From assembly GCA_003344405.1 (NCBI GenBank), contig NOWV01000077.1:124001-188000 (forward strand): a stretch of 64,000 nucleotides of DNA, given 5' to 3'. Both the position numbers and the translations under genes were made by a program. Shown piece by piece: positions 1-15,000 of the stretch (within the stretch, counting starts at the first letter, position 1; the number at the start of each line of letters is the position of its first letter). Below the pieces are notes generated by a model. It had not been told where the DNA came from. It saw only the letters and a program-made list of their open reading frames with translations, and did not search any database. This DNA comes from Trichoplax sp. H2. Taxonomy: Eukaryota > Placozoa > Uniplacotomia > Trichoplacea.

Positions 1-3000
1 TTTAAATGCTACTCTTATACTACTGCTGCTAATCAGGAATATCAATTGCTTCAATTAGTTTTAGCGTAAAAGCTAAGCTTGAGCTATACGATGATATCTG
101 ATGATATATTATTATTCGGCTGGGATGACTTTAAGTTGCTAAGTACGCTTCTTCTAATCTCAATGTGCTAGATAAATAAAATTGTTACTGAAATTACTTT
201 GTAGACGCCTATCTGTCAAATAATTGCGAAAATTAGTTTCTCCATTAATAATAGTATGAAAATTAGGTATAAATTATCAGAAGAAATGGGTATTTGAATG
301 TTCTATTTACGGAAAAGTAATGATTACGCTTTGAAAGCTATACTTTATAGTAAAATTGTCTCTTTAATTTGATCAAATATTAGTCGTAGTGATCGACTAC
401 TCGTATTTACCCTAATTTCATTATACAGTTGTAAAATCGGGGTTATAGCTTAGAATTGAATTGAATCATTTAATAGCCATCCTCACACATAACTATACTA
501 TGCATTTAGCTCATTTAACATTATCTTGCATACTGCAAGCTAGCAGAATTATAATTATTATTACTTCACTTAATAGAATGTAATTAATGAGTAATAGCTC
601 ATTTCAGTAGAACAAGGTTACTGCTTTGCTTGAGTGATCATTTACCAATTAATTTTAAAGCAAGCAACTGATCACAGTTAGACTATGAGTAAAATCGATG
701 TAGGCAAAAAGTAACGGTGTCTGAGCAGTAAAAAACTAGGTCACTAAGTCATTATTCATTCTAAGTTGGAGATATCATCTGTGAGGAATAAATTGTCCTG
801 TGATCAATTTGGAATCATCCTACGATGGTAATTATTCTAATCAACGTTAAGAGTCTTAAAATATCAATTTATAGCCCTCAACGAAAGAGGAAAATAGAGA
901 ATTTAGTCGTTGAGATATTGAACAGAAATTGAATCTATTATGATCAACTTAGAGAGATCCTATGTAACTGCTTTCTTAACTTCAAGAACAAACCTCTCAT
1001 TTACTCTCATAGTAGATCTAATGCTGACAATTATTGTTGTTTCAATAGGATCATACACCGTGACTCAATGCAGTTGCAACCTAGGCAGAATTGTAACTTG
1101 GTTGTCGTGATCATAAATAAATAAAATGATTTATTATCTAAGTGAAAGTACAAAGTATAATAGATAACAACGAGACAAGGTATTGTTCTTATCATCGATG
1201 GGGCGGAGCATATACAATCGTGCTAGATAGAAATAAATTTCCTTTATTGCACTTATGCAGTACGGGCAGATACGGTACTATACTGTAATCTATTTCAAAG
1301 CAAGCCAAATTCATTATATAGAATTATTGACGCTGTTTGAGTAATCTCGAAAGTAGACAAAAGTCGCATGAACCCGTGCGATAAGGATTATAAGCTAGTT
1401 GATAACATAACTATTACTTTCATAGATTTCTTGCTCCTACAAAGGTGAATGAAAATTTCTTATTCAGGCTTAGACTTGGGTATCTTTGACGCTAAGAAAA
1501 CCTAAGCGTTGATAGAGTGAGTTCATCATAGAGAACTTATAATATCGTATAATGGACACACTGAAATTTCATATTAAAATACGTGAGCCTTAGAATGTGA
1601 CCTAGGAATTGCATGCTGTATATAGGTAGTAGTTTCAGCTAACTACAGTAGTAAGCGAAGTACGGTAGCATTAAGAAGTCGAATAGTCTACTATGCTTAT
1701 AAGGTAATTTCATAATTACTGATGATGAAACGGTGTACTTTAACATTCATACTATGTGCGTATACTTGTGTCACCATAGAGATTTGCTCAATTTTAATAA
1801 CTCAGATTTTGAGTTAAACGATTGCGAACCTAACGGATTGTCAAACCCAAGCACTACAATATGCCAACATCCTTAGGGATTTCATATTCCTTTCAAGGCT
1901 TGAGTTAGAAAGTCATTGCTATTCTAAATCAAAATTCGATTTTATAATAATAGCGATACTTTGCTACGAGTAGGATCCTTTTACAATACTTCAGCTCATT
2001 GAGTCCTTAACCATTTTATAACAGCGATGGCAGATATCCCGTTAATCATCCTCTACATTACAAATATGTAAGAATATTTACTTTAGTACTTAGTTATTGT
2101 AGATTTTAAGCAAATTTTCTCTCTTCATATTTAAAGTTGAAATATTATTCTCTACCTAATTAACTTGATCTTTACAATAAATCGGATTATCGATACTGGA
2201 TAGTGAATGACAGTTTGATATTTGAATCCTTTCAGAGTGAACTATTTATTGATCGAGTTTTGCCTGTTATGCACTTAAAAATAATCCATAATAACTCTTT
2301 TAACAATGCTCCACTATTGATTGTAGCAAACATGAAATTTCAGCATTCTTAACGAATATGTCGGAAATACTTGACTACATCCAATCTAATTCGAATATCT
2401 ATGAAGGGTGTTAACTAATGATAAATTTTATAGCGGCACTTGTGAATGAATTTCAATTTGTAGAAGGTGCAACGTAGACTTTCCTTAAAGTTCAACCGAC
2501 TTGTCCTTTCCATAGTGAACGTAATACCTTGTATAGCGATTATTTTTAAGCGCTGTATTAGCTCTACTCTCACAATGCTGCGATTTAAACGATGCAATGT
2601 CCTCGAGCGAATCAATTGAAATTATCATTTTTCTGATGGTACTTTACAGTGTTTCAAGGAAGAGAGATTAATCATTAAGGTCCTCGCAAGTTAAGGGCGA
2701 TATTAGCTGATCCTAGCGGTCTTGATTAAATGTCAATCAAATGGACATTTCATATATTCTCATAATACCTATAGACGAATAAATAAAGGTTTTCTGATAT
2801 TAAAATATATATAATTAATTCAGCTGGAAGCTACTTTTGTAAGCTGTCACTCATGAGTTTTAACTGTCATATTTGTATACCGGCATCGTCTAAAGTAGTC
2901 TTGGCTGTTAGTATTTAACCCTTCTGCAATCCCATCCTGTATAAATACTCCAATTTGAGCTTTTACCTGTTGTTTGCTAGTAGTCATGCTTAGTTTTCAT

Positions 3001-5374
3001 GTAGAATAAAAATTTAATGTTCATGATATTTCTTAGGAAAATTTATTTAATGAGATAGTTTAGTCGATTAAAGCACTCTGTGCAGACAGTATTAAAATCT
3101 ATTACCTTCAAGATTAAGCAGGAAATATGACAAAAACAAACCAGATGGAAACTGCTAAAAAGTTTTACACCAGCTATTCCTAATTGGACTATCAATACGT
3201 TAAAGTAGCATAAATTCAGTCTTACTGTTTAGAAGCTCGATTTGAATATATAGAAGCACGGTTAGAAATTATGGCGCAGTCATAAGGTTGGTTCAGACAT
3301 TATAAAACAGTGTAAATTATTTACTTTACCTTAGAAATGTCTCGTCATCAAATCGTTAAAATTTAATTTAGTTTTAATAGTCTATAACTTCCTATGATTT
3401 AACCGTCAGTCTGAAAAAATCTCATGATAGAAAAGAGTTTAATTTTTAAGAGAGCTCAAAGGTCGATCGTATTTTAATCATGGTTAATCTCATGTTATAT
3501 ATGCATACTCTGGCGTATTAAAGTAGGGCTCAAGAGTTATACTAATTTAGATATAAGAAGATACGTCAACTATAGAATGTGTAAAAGTGAATTACTTTTA
3601 AATAAAGAGTGTTCTAGTTTTGATCTTGGTGAGAAATGGTGTCTGTACTTAACTGGCGTTGGTGGCAGTTTCTGTGTGTCACAAACCAACTTCGTGATAA
3701 AGATAACGTACAACAAATCTCTAAATTACTATAGTCTCCGGGATTCAGTATCCCTCAACTACCTCACAAGAATTTAAACGCCTTTGTTTCTACGTTAAAA
3801 CAACTATAAAACTACTTTTATTCAACTATCTGCCGAGCTTAAATATCCTTCGGCAGCAGCTATCATGTATGAGTTATATCAGTTTACGAAATTTAGCACA
3901 TGTTGGATAGCTAAATTAATACAGACATTATTCATAATTTTGGACTTTTACTGAACGATTCTAGATAATTAGACTACAGAATGTCCACACACAGAATTAT
4001 TTATAGTATCACCTATAATGGAATATCTTCAGGATATTCAACACAAGCGTTACAAGACATAACATCAATTAATATTAGTTACCTTATGCGAAATCTTACT
4101 ACAATACAGCATAATTTACTGTAACAAAATAATAGCTACTGTAGTTCTTACTGTTAGTCTTTATTAGTTATCTCTATATATAAATGTTAACCACTAAATT
4201 TGGTCATTTACTCTTCACGATGGTTCGTACCGTGATACTGTGTTACAAAAGCGGCTGTAACATTAATCTAACAATTCTTAGCAGACTGATAATATGGAAA
4301 ATCCTGCGCCATTAGGGATTATCCAAATATTGACTATTTCCTTTCCTAAAGTACAGTATACGAAGACTATGCATTGTATTTAGAATAAAGTATTCAGAAG
4401 TATCAACTGAAGGGTCTATTTGAATATTGATTAATCCTAGCTAGTTTGTTTTTAGCATGAGTTAATGCTATAATTTTAAGCAAAATGGCAGCATCATTAA
4501 AGTAAGTCTTGTTAATAGAAATCGTGAAAGTATTCAACTTTTCTCTCTCAAACTACAAAGCATCAGAGTTATATGTATTACGTGGAATGAAGCTTTTCAG
4601 ATATATCAAAAATGGAAATTTTTATCAGATTAGTCTTATGATACATGACACTGAAATGGTCCGATCAACTTAATGGGATATATAAAAATACTGCATTAAC
4701 TACATTAATCAGGATAAAGTCAGCAAACTACATTAAATTTTTTATCAATCAAAGAAAATAAACTGCATTTAAACGAATTTCAAAGTTCATTGCTAATTAG
4801 TCGATTGATTATCAGACTTGATCCTCAATCCAAATGATAATATTATTGTCTGTAGCAACGTTAATAACTAGACTAGTTGGTATCCAAATAAAATATTTTA
4901 TTTACTTATTCAAAAACACTCCTAAAATTAGGCTTGCTAATGAATCGATTGATAGTAGAGAACAAAGGCTAAGAAAAACATTAATTATAAGTAATTTGAC
5001 ACAAATATAAGTAGAATGGCTGCAATTTCAGTTAAGTTAATTAGGCTTAAATAATATTCAACCCATTTCACAGTTCTCAAGTGAGAAATTGATAAATAGA
5101 TTATCGCAATAGCATATTAAAATTTTAAATCAATCGCAGTCGGTCTTGAGTTTCTAATAAATCTATTTTGATCATTACGTCTTCTAATACAGCGTATCAT
5201 AAGACATTTAAAATGTATTGATAGCAAGTCTATTAAGGATTCATAATAATACATAGTTATTTGAATCGCGCAGTGAATCATGAAAATAATATGATTGAAA
5301 AGCACTTGAATTTCAGTTTTATATAGATTTCTAATAAGTGGATTCTTAATTAGCAGACGCTGCTTCTATAAGAA
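1..5374. other. gene-poor AT-rich stretch
   Basis: I see no supportable gene here. Every frame is interrupted often, and the longest open stretches (66 codons at 2415-2615 minus and at 3577-3777 plus) show no domain, no paired splice sites and no family resemblance. It may be intergenic DNA or a long intron. Confidence 0.5.
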
Positions 5375-5556
5375 ATACTAGTCCAAACTCACGCCGCTTT
5401 GCTGACGGTTTACGATAATGTACCCATTTATATACAGTATTAATGCTATGTTAAGGTTGGTAAGCGAAACTGTCAAATATAGGTTTATGCTCAATTTGTT
5501 AATAAAATTAACAGATAGTATTATCATACGATATTATATATATATATCCCGGTAAT
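5375..5556 (+). repeat. dispersed repeat, copy A
   Basis: First of three copies of a short dispersed element. It starts with ATACTAGT, followed by a conserved GC-richer core (CGCTTTGCTGACGG, then TTTACGATAATGTACCC) at about 5391-5428. It then holds about 75 bp absent from the other copies, and resumes with TTGTTAATAA, ACAGATAGTATTA and a terminal ATATCCCGGTAAT. The other copies are at 7298-7371 and 43133-43250. No terminal inverted repeat or coding capacity is visible, so the element class is unknown; a non-autonomous transposon relic is likely. Confidence 0.7.
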
Positions 5557-7297
5557 AGTAATGTACTATGCTATATTAAGATTAGTTAATGGTCCAAAGC
5601 ACATTATGATAACTAATGTACTGTGATGGACATACCAAGTTAAGATTAGCAGGTACAAGAGGTGATATCTCATGTTTTACGTCATTGTAGCGCTCATCGT
5701 GAACAAGTTAAAAATACACATAATAATATACTGCAAAGACTAACTAAAGCTATGGAATCCAATCCTATGCAGAAAAATAAAAATGAATGGTTACTATACT
5801 GTAAGATATCTACAGTGCGGTACAATATCCTTAGCACTGTGGTCAATTCTACACCAATCATTATAATGAGTCTAAGGATAGCTTGCGTATGTAAGCAAAG
5901 CTTGCTCTGTCGAAAACAACCGTTATAAGAAAATGTAACTATCAAAATGGCAGAGTAGAAAACTCTATAAAGATTTTATGTTTATTCAATTTTCATCAGA
6001 GTATAATATCAAATCAAAATTGAAAGGCCCAGTGGCCACTCTTAGCGATATAACGCACACTATTTTAAAAATCAGTACTCTGTAGAAATAACTACCTTAG
6101 AGCTATTCGTTTTACATGAAGAAATCTTGAGGTAAAAAGTACCGTAAGAACCTTATACTAACCTTTTAAAATGAACCCATAATCAGAGTCATCTAACAGT
6201 AGTATAAATACCCACGCGCTGCTCGTTAACCGTAATACACACTTCTAGATATTTATACCCAAATGAAAATTAATTCCATAAGCAATTTGGAGCACATAAT
6301 AAATATTGTAAAGGAAAATATAATCGTTATAGAGCATCATGACATCCAAAAGAAACTCAGTATAGTATGTATTGTATTTGTATCATAAAAAATACTTTAA
6401 AAGGATTTTGCAACTGCTGTGCAAGCTTAAATGCAAATTATGTTTGGTAGTTCTACCAAGTAGTTCAGTTTTTCGGATGGTATAACGGGCACGGTGTCAG
6501 AAATTGGAATTGTAATATTAGTCTATGCATCCAAATGTAATTGATTTTCCTTTTATTACCGTATAGTTCTAGCAGGTATGTAAATAATTTTAGTCGCATA
6601 ATATATAATTTAAGAGAAATTATCATTATGATAGGAGATCAAAATAACTGCATGTTATATAATGAAGGCTGCCCTACTTCAAATGATTTGAACAGATGGC
6701 AAATACTAAAGATACAAGATATATCCTATTTTTATTTACTTGTTACTATCAAGCTGTTAAAATTTCGATATCCGATTAACCGCGATAATGTAGGAACGTA
6801 GAAGCAGAAATAGCCCTGTCATTATCACGGTAGTAATATATAATTTTATTCAATTGAATAATAAGTTTGTGTGATTAATAGCCTATATTTCAACTGCTGT
6901 CTGAAATTTTACTGCCTAGTTAATGACCAACAGCAGCCACCAATAAAATATTCCTGCGTAGCCATGCATATTTTATAGGCTTAGCATCTTGCAGAATCAT
7001 CAATTTGAAATTGTATAGTCAGTTCTAGCTAGTTTAAATTTTTGACACATCATACAATATGGTATGCATAAGTTATTGATGAACAATGTCTAGAAATCGT
7101 TTTGTAGTCAAGATAATCAACAGCGATCAGGAAATTTTACTAGAAGGATAATCTTGGTCGAACGTAGATAAGCAAGGATAGAAATTAAAAACCGTTTTAT
7201 ATTTAAACGGCGCAAGCATCAAATTTGTTTTTTTTTACATTATTTGTTGTCATAGTAATACATACGGCCTTGAAATATCTATTACATGATTTAATAC
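5557..7297. other. no recognised gene
   Basis: Two opposite-strand open frames overlap at 5662-5945 (88 and 83 codons), and an 86-codon frame lies at 6541-6801 on the plus strand. None shows a domain, a signal peptide or convincing splice borders, and the overlapping pair cannot both be real. I leave them as unproven. Confidence 0.4.
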
Positions 7298-7371
7298 ATA
7301 CTAGTGCAAACTCCCGTCGCTTTGCTGACGGTTTACGATAATGTGCTTATTTAACAGATAGTATTATCATT
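7298..7371 (+). repeat. dispersed repeat, copy B (short)
   Basis: Second copy of the dispersed element. It has ATACTAGT, a core reading CCCGTCGCTTTGCTGACGG that can fold as a small hairpin (CCGTC pairing with GACGG), then TTTACGATAATGT. It runs straight on to TTAACAGATAGTATTATCAT, so the middle part seen in the 43-kb copy is deleted, as is the terminal ATATCCCGGTAAT. Confidence 0.7.
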
Positions 7372-7649
7372 TGATAGACCTGTCAGAGGTTCAGTAACTT
7401 TATACCGTGTACTAAGATTAATAAGGTGTGTTACTGGATACAAGCGTCATCAATTTTAACTATTTCATATGTTTTTTCCGCCTAATTTATTTTTTGAATT
7501 GGATATAATCCATCTTTTCATATCCAATATCGTCACCATAACAGTTTATGTGATTAAATACGCAAGATGATGAAGGTTACTAAGATCCTTTTGGAATATT
7601 GACTTAGATTCATTCTTATATGGCCTTGCTGTCTATTATAGTGCATTAT

Positions 7650-9045
7650 CAATTAGTCTAGTACCCATATGTTGCCTCTCTATAATTAAAAATAGATTAA
7701 CACGGTGATCAATATCGTAACATGCAACTATTTATATAGGATGGGGGTAACTGTCTTAGGAACGTAAAATATAATATTACCTCAATTTAACGCCTTTTAA
7801 ATTGTGACTGTCTAAATTAATTTCAGTCAATATACAGGCTATTCATCTTATTGTAGCTTACGACAATGCATTCTATGAAATTAGTCAACATTATGCCTTT
7901 TTACGATTAAAAATAGATTAATATGGCAACTACAGTCATCCTACGTGACTACTCGTATAAGATAGATGATTGTAATATAAAGGTCTCTAGAAATATTTCC
8001 ATGATGTCTATTTCAAATGTTAAAATTTGATTAAATATTTGAAATAGACATCATGGGAATATTTCTAACAGTTACCATGCTGTTTTGTGATCAAAATGAG
8101 ACTGAAACTATAGTGAAGATGTCAACTTTAGATATAGCTAAGATTTCATGAGCTTATTTGCTGTAATTATAAGTATTTTCGCTAAAATTTCTCTACGTAA
8201 TAGAAAATAAAACTTGTTTCATTTTGGATTGCCGTTTTATAGCGCTTTAAATTAAAATTATCAGTATCAACTGCCTCATTAGGGATAAGCATAAACAGCA
8301 ATATTGATAAATATAGCAAATTATATTGCATCGATTGGAATATATCTTGCGTGACTGATCATTGTAATAAGAATCACCATTAAGATTCTATCATTTAGTT
8401 AATGAGGATCTAGTATTCGTTATCACAATAAAAATTTTCTTATTTAATAGTTCGAACGATTTCTGGTAGACTAACGTTAAAGATTTTATTAATATGTCAT
8501 CGTTACGTCTATTCACTAACATATGCTATTTCTCCGTAATAAAAAAATAGGTACATAAAGGATAAATAATATCGTTAATTATAGCTATCAAAATAGTAAC
8601 GATGATCGCAAATACGCTAGTGATTAAGATTATATTGTTTGTATTGACTCAGAATTGTTATTAGCGTTTAAGTTAGCTTTCTCAAATTAATTAACAGATC
8701 GTCCCATTCCAGACCAGCATATCTTCTTGATGATACTACTCCTTCCATGCTATATTTCCAAAATAAAGGATAAAACTGAAATAATGATCGATGATTGCAT
8801 CGATATGCAATAATGCTGATAATCGTAACTGGCCTAGTAACTGAAAGAGTGTTAGTTTATTGAATATCAAAAGCTGTTACTATTTTGGTTGATTATTATC
8901 TTAAATTAATAAGATCGCTTTAGTGCAAGTGAAAGAATATTCGTTCGAATATGCCATGCCATTGCATGATTAAAAATAGACAGTAATGATGATCAACATC
9001 ATTCTCCGTGACTTCTTGAATATGATAGATGACTAAGGTAGTTTA
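7650..9045. repeat. three diverged copies of a ~100-bp repeat
   Basis: Copies lie at about 7650-7755, 7885-7985 and 8935-9045, in direct orientation. Shared landmarks are ATTAAAAATAGA, followed at a similar spacing by a CGTGACT-like word (clearest in the second and third) and a TATRATAGATGA-like word. Identity is only moderate, so the duplications are old. On the minus strand the second and third copies keep short open pieces ending in the bases CTATTTTTAATC, but I cannot assign a protein family. The long fold-back at 7989-8066 begins right after the second copy. Confidence 0.45.
7989..8066. repeat. long near-perfect inverted repeat (30-bp stem, 18-nt loop)
   Basis: The left arm, 7989-8018, and the right arm, 8037-8066, are reverse complements over 30 bases with a single mismatch. 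The 18-base A/T loop is 8019-8036. As RNA from either strand it would give a 78-nt hairpin of small-RNA-precursor size. It could equally be a fold-back transposon relic or a cruciform-forming DNA site. No flanking target-site duplication is obvious. Confidence 0.85.
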
Positions 9046-12000
9046 TTCCTTTATTATTTTTAATCAAGACGATCTAGATTATCGATGGCCTACTACAATA
9101 GAATTGCATATTTTTGTAACTTAGCTGATTATATCATTGTTTTCATTGATGAAAGAAAGTATAGAATCTAAATCAACAAGATCGAGAACAATCAGCAATC
9201 ATTAAATTAACAATATTCTATTTGTTAAATTCAATATACTTTCTTATTTCATTGATTATGATCATTTAGTTGTCATCTGTTATGTGTCCCGTATCCAATG
9301 TATTTTATCCTATTGATGATGACTATTCTATTGGCCTATTTATTTAGCTAGCGAACCTTGGTCATCATTATAACTGCTACATTATTTCCACTTTAGACCA
9401 TGATATTCTGTTCATAACTGATTATCTTGATATCAGCTTGAAAGTTTCTGGTCTATCGCCTTCATTTCTTTAGTCCTCACCGTCTGTACTGATTTCTGAC
9501 TTCACCTGGTTAAGATTTCTTAAGTTTGTAGCATTTTACGAGTATTGGATTGGAATTGAATATTAATACTCTTCGTGACCTTTCTACGCCTCCATTTAGC
9601 AAATTGAACCGTAACCAGGTATGTTATAGCTATCTTTTCATAGTACAAGAAAGTGTACTGCTACTATTACGATAATAAATTCTTTCTAAACGTAATTAGA
9701 AGGAAAAATACCATCTTAAAATATCAACACATAAAAAATAATTATAATGGTTACAGTATGAATGATAAAATTGCCATCTAAAGTTGAAAAGCGGAAAGTA
9801 TTACCATATATATATTTAACAAATACGTTATCGAATGAAAGAAAACAGAATTCGATAACTCGCTTGTAAATTTAGCCTGATGTTTAAATTAAATATGGAT
9901 TAAAGCTTGACAATATTCCATGCTGAAAATTACCTGCAACTACATGACTAAATAACAAATCAGTCCGCAGTTAAACTTCAACGTCAATTATTGCCATAAA
10001 TTATTTTAATGAAGCAATTAATTTATAAATTTGCCATTTAATACCAATATAAATTTACTCCTTATTAATGTCATCGATTAATGCAACCATAAATTTCCGT
10101 TTGACTTTTTTTATTCCGCGATTCTTTACTATACCAGATGTTGATAAGCCCATGACAGAGTAGGTAAATATCAATTTCAATTAAAATTGCTATAGGGTAC
10201 CTAATATAAGTTCCTTTTAAGTGTGCTAGGAATATTTTAGCGTAGTCGATCTTAAAACATGGGATGAAAAATTTATAAGTCTTACTATCTCCTGTTTAAA
10301 ACGCTGGGAGAAATCCTTTGAATTGACGATTTTCACGGTTTTCACTGTAGATTAATTGCTGTTATTCATGTTCCACTATCAATTATTATAAAGTGTACTC
10401 CTCATCATGGTTTCTACTAATTAGTCTTACCTTTCAATCATTTAAAAGTGTGATGTTGTTAACATTGCCAAATTATTGTGTTAATTAACTACCTCTACCT
10501 GATGTTAAATCGCCGCTTTCTTATTAAAAGGGTGTATTAATTTTATTGGAATAATTTGCCGGTACTTATTTACTATAATTTTCTTAATGAGATTCCTTGA
10601 TGTAATTACAGTTTTTTTTAGCAGTTTTAACTACCGTCATAGGTAGCCATCTTTTATGTTTTCTTTCACAATTATGGATCACTTTCTCTATATAGACTGT
10701 TTAAAGTCTTCATTTTTAGTCAAATTGTTGTTTTTATAGACAAAACTGGAGCTAACACAATATGGCAATGTTAATTAACATGTGTAAAGCAAATAATCAA
10801 CGCTCAAGTACCCACCTTAACCTACATAGAGTTATTTAGTCTCATCATAGCAAATGAAAATGTAGCTATTGCTCTCGTCGTAAACAGAGTTTTTATTATT
10901 TTATAGATATCATAACCCCTGCAAACTGGAAATGAGTTGTAATGTTATTAGATCTAAGCACTCTTTTATTGGCCTATTTTAATTTATTCTTTAATAAAAT
11001 TCCTTTTATGGTGAGGTCTATATTCAGTGAAAGAAAAAATTGAATTCAATACTTGTAAGAACAAAGCCTAGATTGATCATTCTTGATTAGAAAAGTCTTT
11101 TAATTTTTTTGCAGTAATATCCGGTTATATTACTATAATAAGAATTAATAGAGTAGAAAAAGAAGGATAGTAATCTATACTTTTAAATTTTAGTCATCAT
11201 TTGCAACTCGTCTTTCATTTTTTGTCTTTCGATCATTTTTCTTTCATGCAGCAGTCAAAGGCTAGAAAGGGCCTTAAACTTAATAACTGCAGACATAATT
11301 AAAAATTATCATCATGATGCTGTTAGTGATATAAAGAATTATTTTGTCTTTTCAATTATGATGCAGTAAATAAGATGAATAAGATGAGTGGGTTGATGAA
11401 AATTCCAATATAAAATGTGCCATTTTATAACAACTAAATCATTAAATTATAAACTGTGGTAATAGTGGATATGTTGATTTTCTAATATATTTTTCATACA
11501 TTTATTCAGACTACACATCCTACACTAAATTAGATATTACTTCAATTTTATACTAATCTATCCATGGAAAAAATCAATAATACACGTACATGTCCAAGAG
11601 AAAACTTTGGAATTATGGTAAATTTTAGATGAAATGCCCTTAACACCCTTGATTTTACCTTATTTTATAAGAAATGTTTATACAGTTTCTGGGAAAAGAT
11701 AGATTAAATTATGACAAAAGTTGTAAAGTAATGGTTAAGGCGTGCTAAATACTATTAGAATCCATTTCAATTCGAAACTCTAAGTAAATTTGAACGTAGT
11801 ATGCGAAATTTTCAATATTGATCCTATTCCATCCACTCCTGCTACATTTCTAGCGCTGGCACACACTTTTCCAGTAATTCGGTAGAAAATGTGAGTTGGC
11901 TATGATCGATGAAACTTACACGGTAGAATGCCTAGGGATTTTTAATATAAAATCAATCATGTCCTATCGTTGAGGGCAAAAATTAAAAATTTAACCAAAT

Positions 12001-15000
12001 ATAAATCAGTAATAGCCTCTTGGTTTTACGCAACTTATACCTTCTAACTAAGCTTAAATTAAAATATCAAGTAGGGTGCGTTAACTTGCCTAAACTATGG
12101 TAAAAGATCTTCTGCCTTTATTGCTAGTTATTTCTACGCGATGAATCTGTATCATTGTTAAGTCAAGAACTAAATTTCATTTACTTCCTTATATTAAAGC
12201 AATAGTTTTATTGAACGTTCAAGAGTGATAAGAAAAGCCTTATTTTCTATTGCTACACAATATTTAGAGTAAACAGGTGTAAACACAAATCTATAACGAA
12301 TTTATACAGAACTAGGCTAATGTAAACTGATCAAGAACATGGTATCAATCTCCAAGTATGTACATCAAAACACTAGTAGGATATAAGTAATTAATTATTA
12401 CCGTGAGAAATTGTTTATCGAAAAATCATATTGATTTGATTGATAATCATGTATTGAATTTATACATAAATTTCAATATATTTTCATCCCGTTAATGCAT
12501 TAAATTCAATGATATACTCATTTAATCAATCGAAGATAGAGTAAAATATTAATCATATGGATAGGTCCTAATCATCACTCAGCGATTAAAGTACTGGCAC
12601 TTTTAATGAAATTAAATTACTATCTGCAATAAAATTATATCTATGTTAATTTAATTTATCATCTAGTAAGGTTACTGGATTTCTTTATAAACTACCCATA
12701 ATTGGTTATTTTCCCATTTTCTAATAAGAAATAGATAGTGCACCTTAATAACTATGTATTAATTAGCATTATGGAGGACTACCAATCTGTTTGCTAGAAT
12801 TTGCAATCCACCTTGCCGCTCTTAGCAAAATGTCATTACTACTTTATATTTTCTAAAGCTAAAGCACCATAAGATTCATGGTAATATCGTATTAAATGAC
12901 AATGCAGTATGCCTATAGTTTCATGAATCTGCCTATATTGATCAGTTTAAACCAGTAAAACTAAACAAAGTCCTGTCTTCACCGCTCAAAGCTTTGTTAT
13001 CGATGATAGCTAAAGTAGGAGAAGGAAATAAATTGAAATCTATTATTATTCATATTACGATAATTAAACTATTGAAAGATCTACCTTGGACCAGGAAAAA
13101 TAATTTGGGAAGATCGTGATGAGGAAATATTTTACTGTTTTATTCTCTGCCATTCCATTACTCACCTTCATATCGCGCTTTTGAGTCTTCCTTAACCGCA
13201 TCCAGGGGCAATCATAAAATATTAAAATTGCAAAGTAACCATATGATTTTATAATGGTATCAACCAATAAAACTGAAAGAGTTAATATTATCTTAAATCT
13301 TGCATCCTAAGCTATTATGAATTAAGTAAAGAATCTAGAAAACTGAAGTAGAGTATTAAGCTCGTGAAAAGATTTAATTCTGTTATACAGTACATAAGAG
13401 TAATGATTACTTCTCCTTAATTTATTAGTAAGCGATAAAACAGGTTTCATACTTTATTCTCATTTTTAAGCTGTATCTCGCAATAGTAAAGTTATAATAA
13501 GCTCTTCCCTAGTACATTATGCCGATGGAATGCTATTAATTCATAATTCATTCATTAACATTGCTCCAGCATCGCCAGAATAAGGATCATCCAGTATTAA
13601 ATGGTGCAACTTTCGAATTTACTATCCTTCTTTTAGTCAGCGTATCAACATTAAAGATGATAGGCTGTATTAAATAATTCGTAAAAGAATATAAATAACT
13701 AGTGTAGGACTTTAATGTGATTAGAACTTAGTTTAACCGAACATCGAAAATATTTATTGCAGTAGTTTAATCATAAGCATTCTAGCGAAAGCACGAATCA
13801 TAATTCACTCCTATCGAAATGATTTTCCTTCCATTGCTTTTCTAATGAACAGAATTATCATGAACTATTTTTAAGTCAGGTTTATTGATACGAATATCGT
13901 GACGAAAGTTTTCATTCAATCTTTGCAATTCTATATAATCTTAATATAGTATAATGAAATCGCTTTAATAATCAAAGAATAAAATACTTTTTGTATTGCT
14001 TAAATAGTTCATGGCCTGGTTAAGAGTCAGCACAATTTTAAATCGATTTAATCCGGTATATCCTACTTGATAATGTGAATATTTCATGTATTTATCGAGT
14101 ACAGTCTATAAGAACTCAGGGAAATTGAAATCCTATTCTATGAATATATTTCTTTCTGAATTCTGTTCAAAATGTAAAAGTTATACGCACAGCTACCAAA
14201 TACATGGTACTTACTATTCCTTGCTTCATCATAATCCTGCCCCTTAACAACCGTCTTAATGAGAATTCAATCTTATGCTACTATTCGATCCATTGCTGAT
14301 TCAATTTAATTAAGGGGCTATTACGATTGCGACTATGTTGATTGGGTTATTTATTGGGCGTAATTAATCTCATTGATAAATATCAGAAGTTTTCTAGATA
14401 AGATTAGATTGTATTGTTCTTCTCGTTATTATCTCTTTTTATATCAATTTTATACGTCTATTTTTGCCATCATGATCGTACTATTATTAAACTGGTGTAA
14501 TTGTGTCGATATCATTACAATTATCTGGCCTTATTCTCTCCATTAATATTTCTTTCCTTTTAATTCTGAATCACCTGCCGATTGAAATGATTAACCACAT
14601 CAAAAGACCCATCACATAACAGTCGTATTATCTATCATTTCGGGCAAACGCTAAAGGATACATTTACTATATTGTTATCTATTTTATTTGCTATAGTACT
14701 TTTGAATGTAGTATCCAAAAATGTTTCTAAAAAAATCAATAGCGCTACATTAAACTTGGGATTGGATTTTCATTTTGATAAAATAATTAATCATTTAAAT
14801 GCTCAGAATGAACAATCTAAATTTTCTTTGTTGATAGAGGCCACACTGATATCAAATAAGATATAATGCCTGTTATGGATGCATTCAGAAATTTAAAAAT
14901 AATTTTTCTATTAATATGTAGTACCGTGTTGAACAAGGCAGAAATTGCCCTAAATCTTGATCTACTCAAAAACCGATTATGTCCACAGTCTTCAAACTTT

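Noticed and set aside
5662-5945. Overlapping opposite-strand frames of 88 and 83 codons
   Set aside because: Mutually antisense, no domain, no splice partners; expected occasionally in AT-rich DNA where a frame and its complement avoid stops together.
9180-9620. Plus-strand frame with few stops, including YWIGI resembling a lectin core word
   Set aside because: At least four stops, no other lectin residues at the right spacing, and stop density not clearly below chance when all frames are considered.
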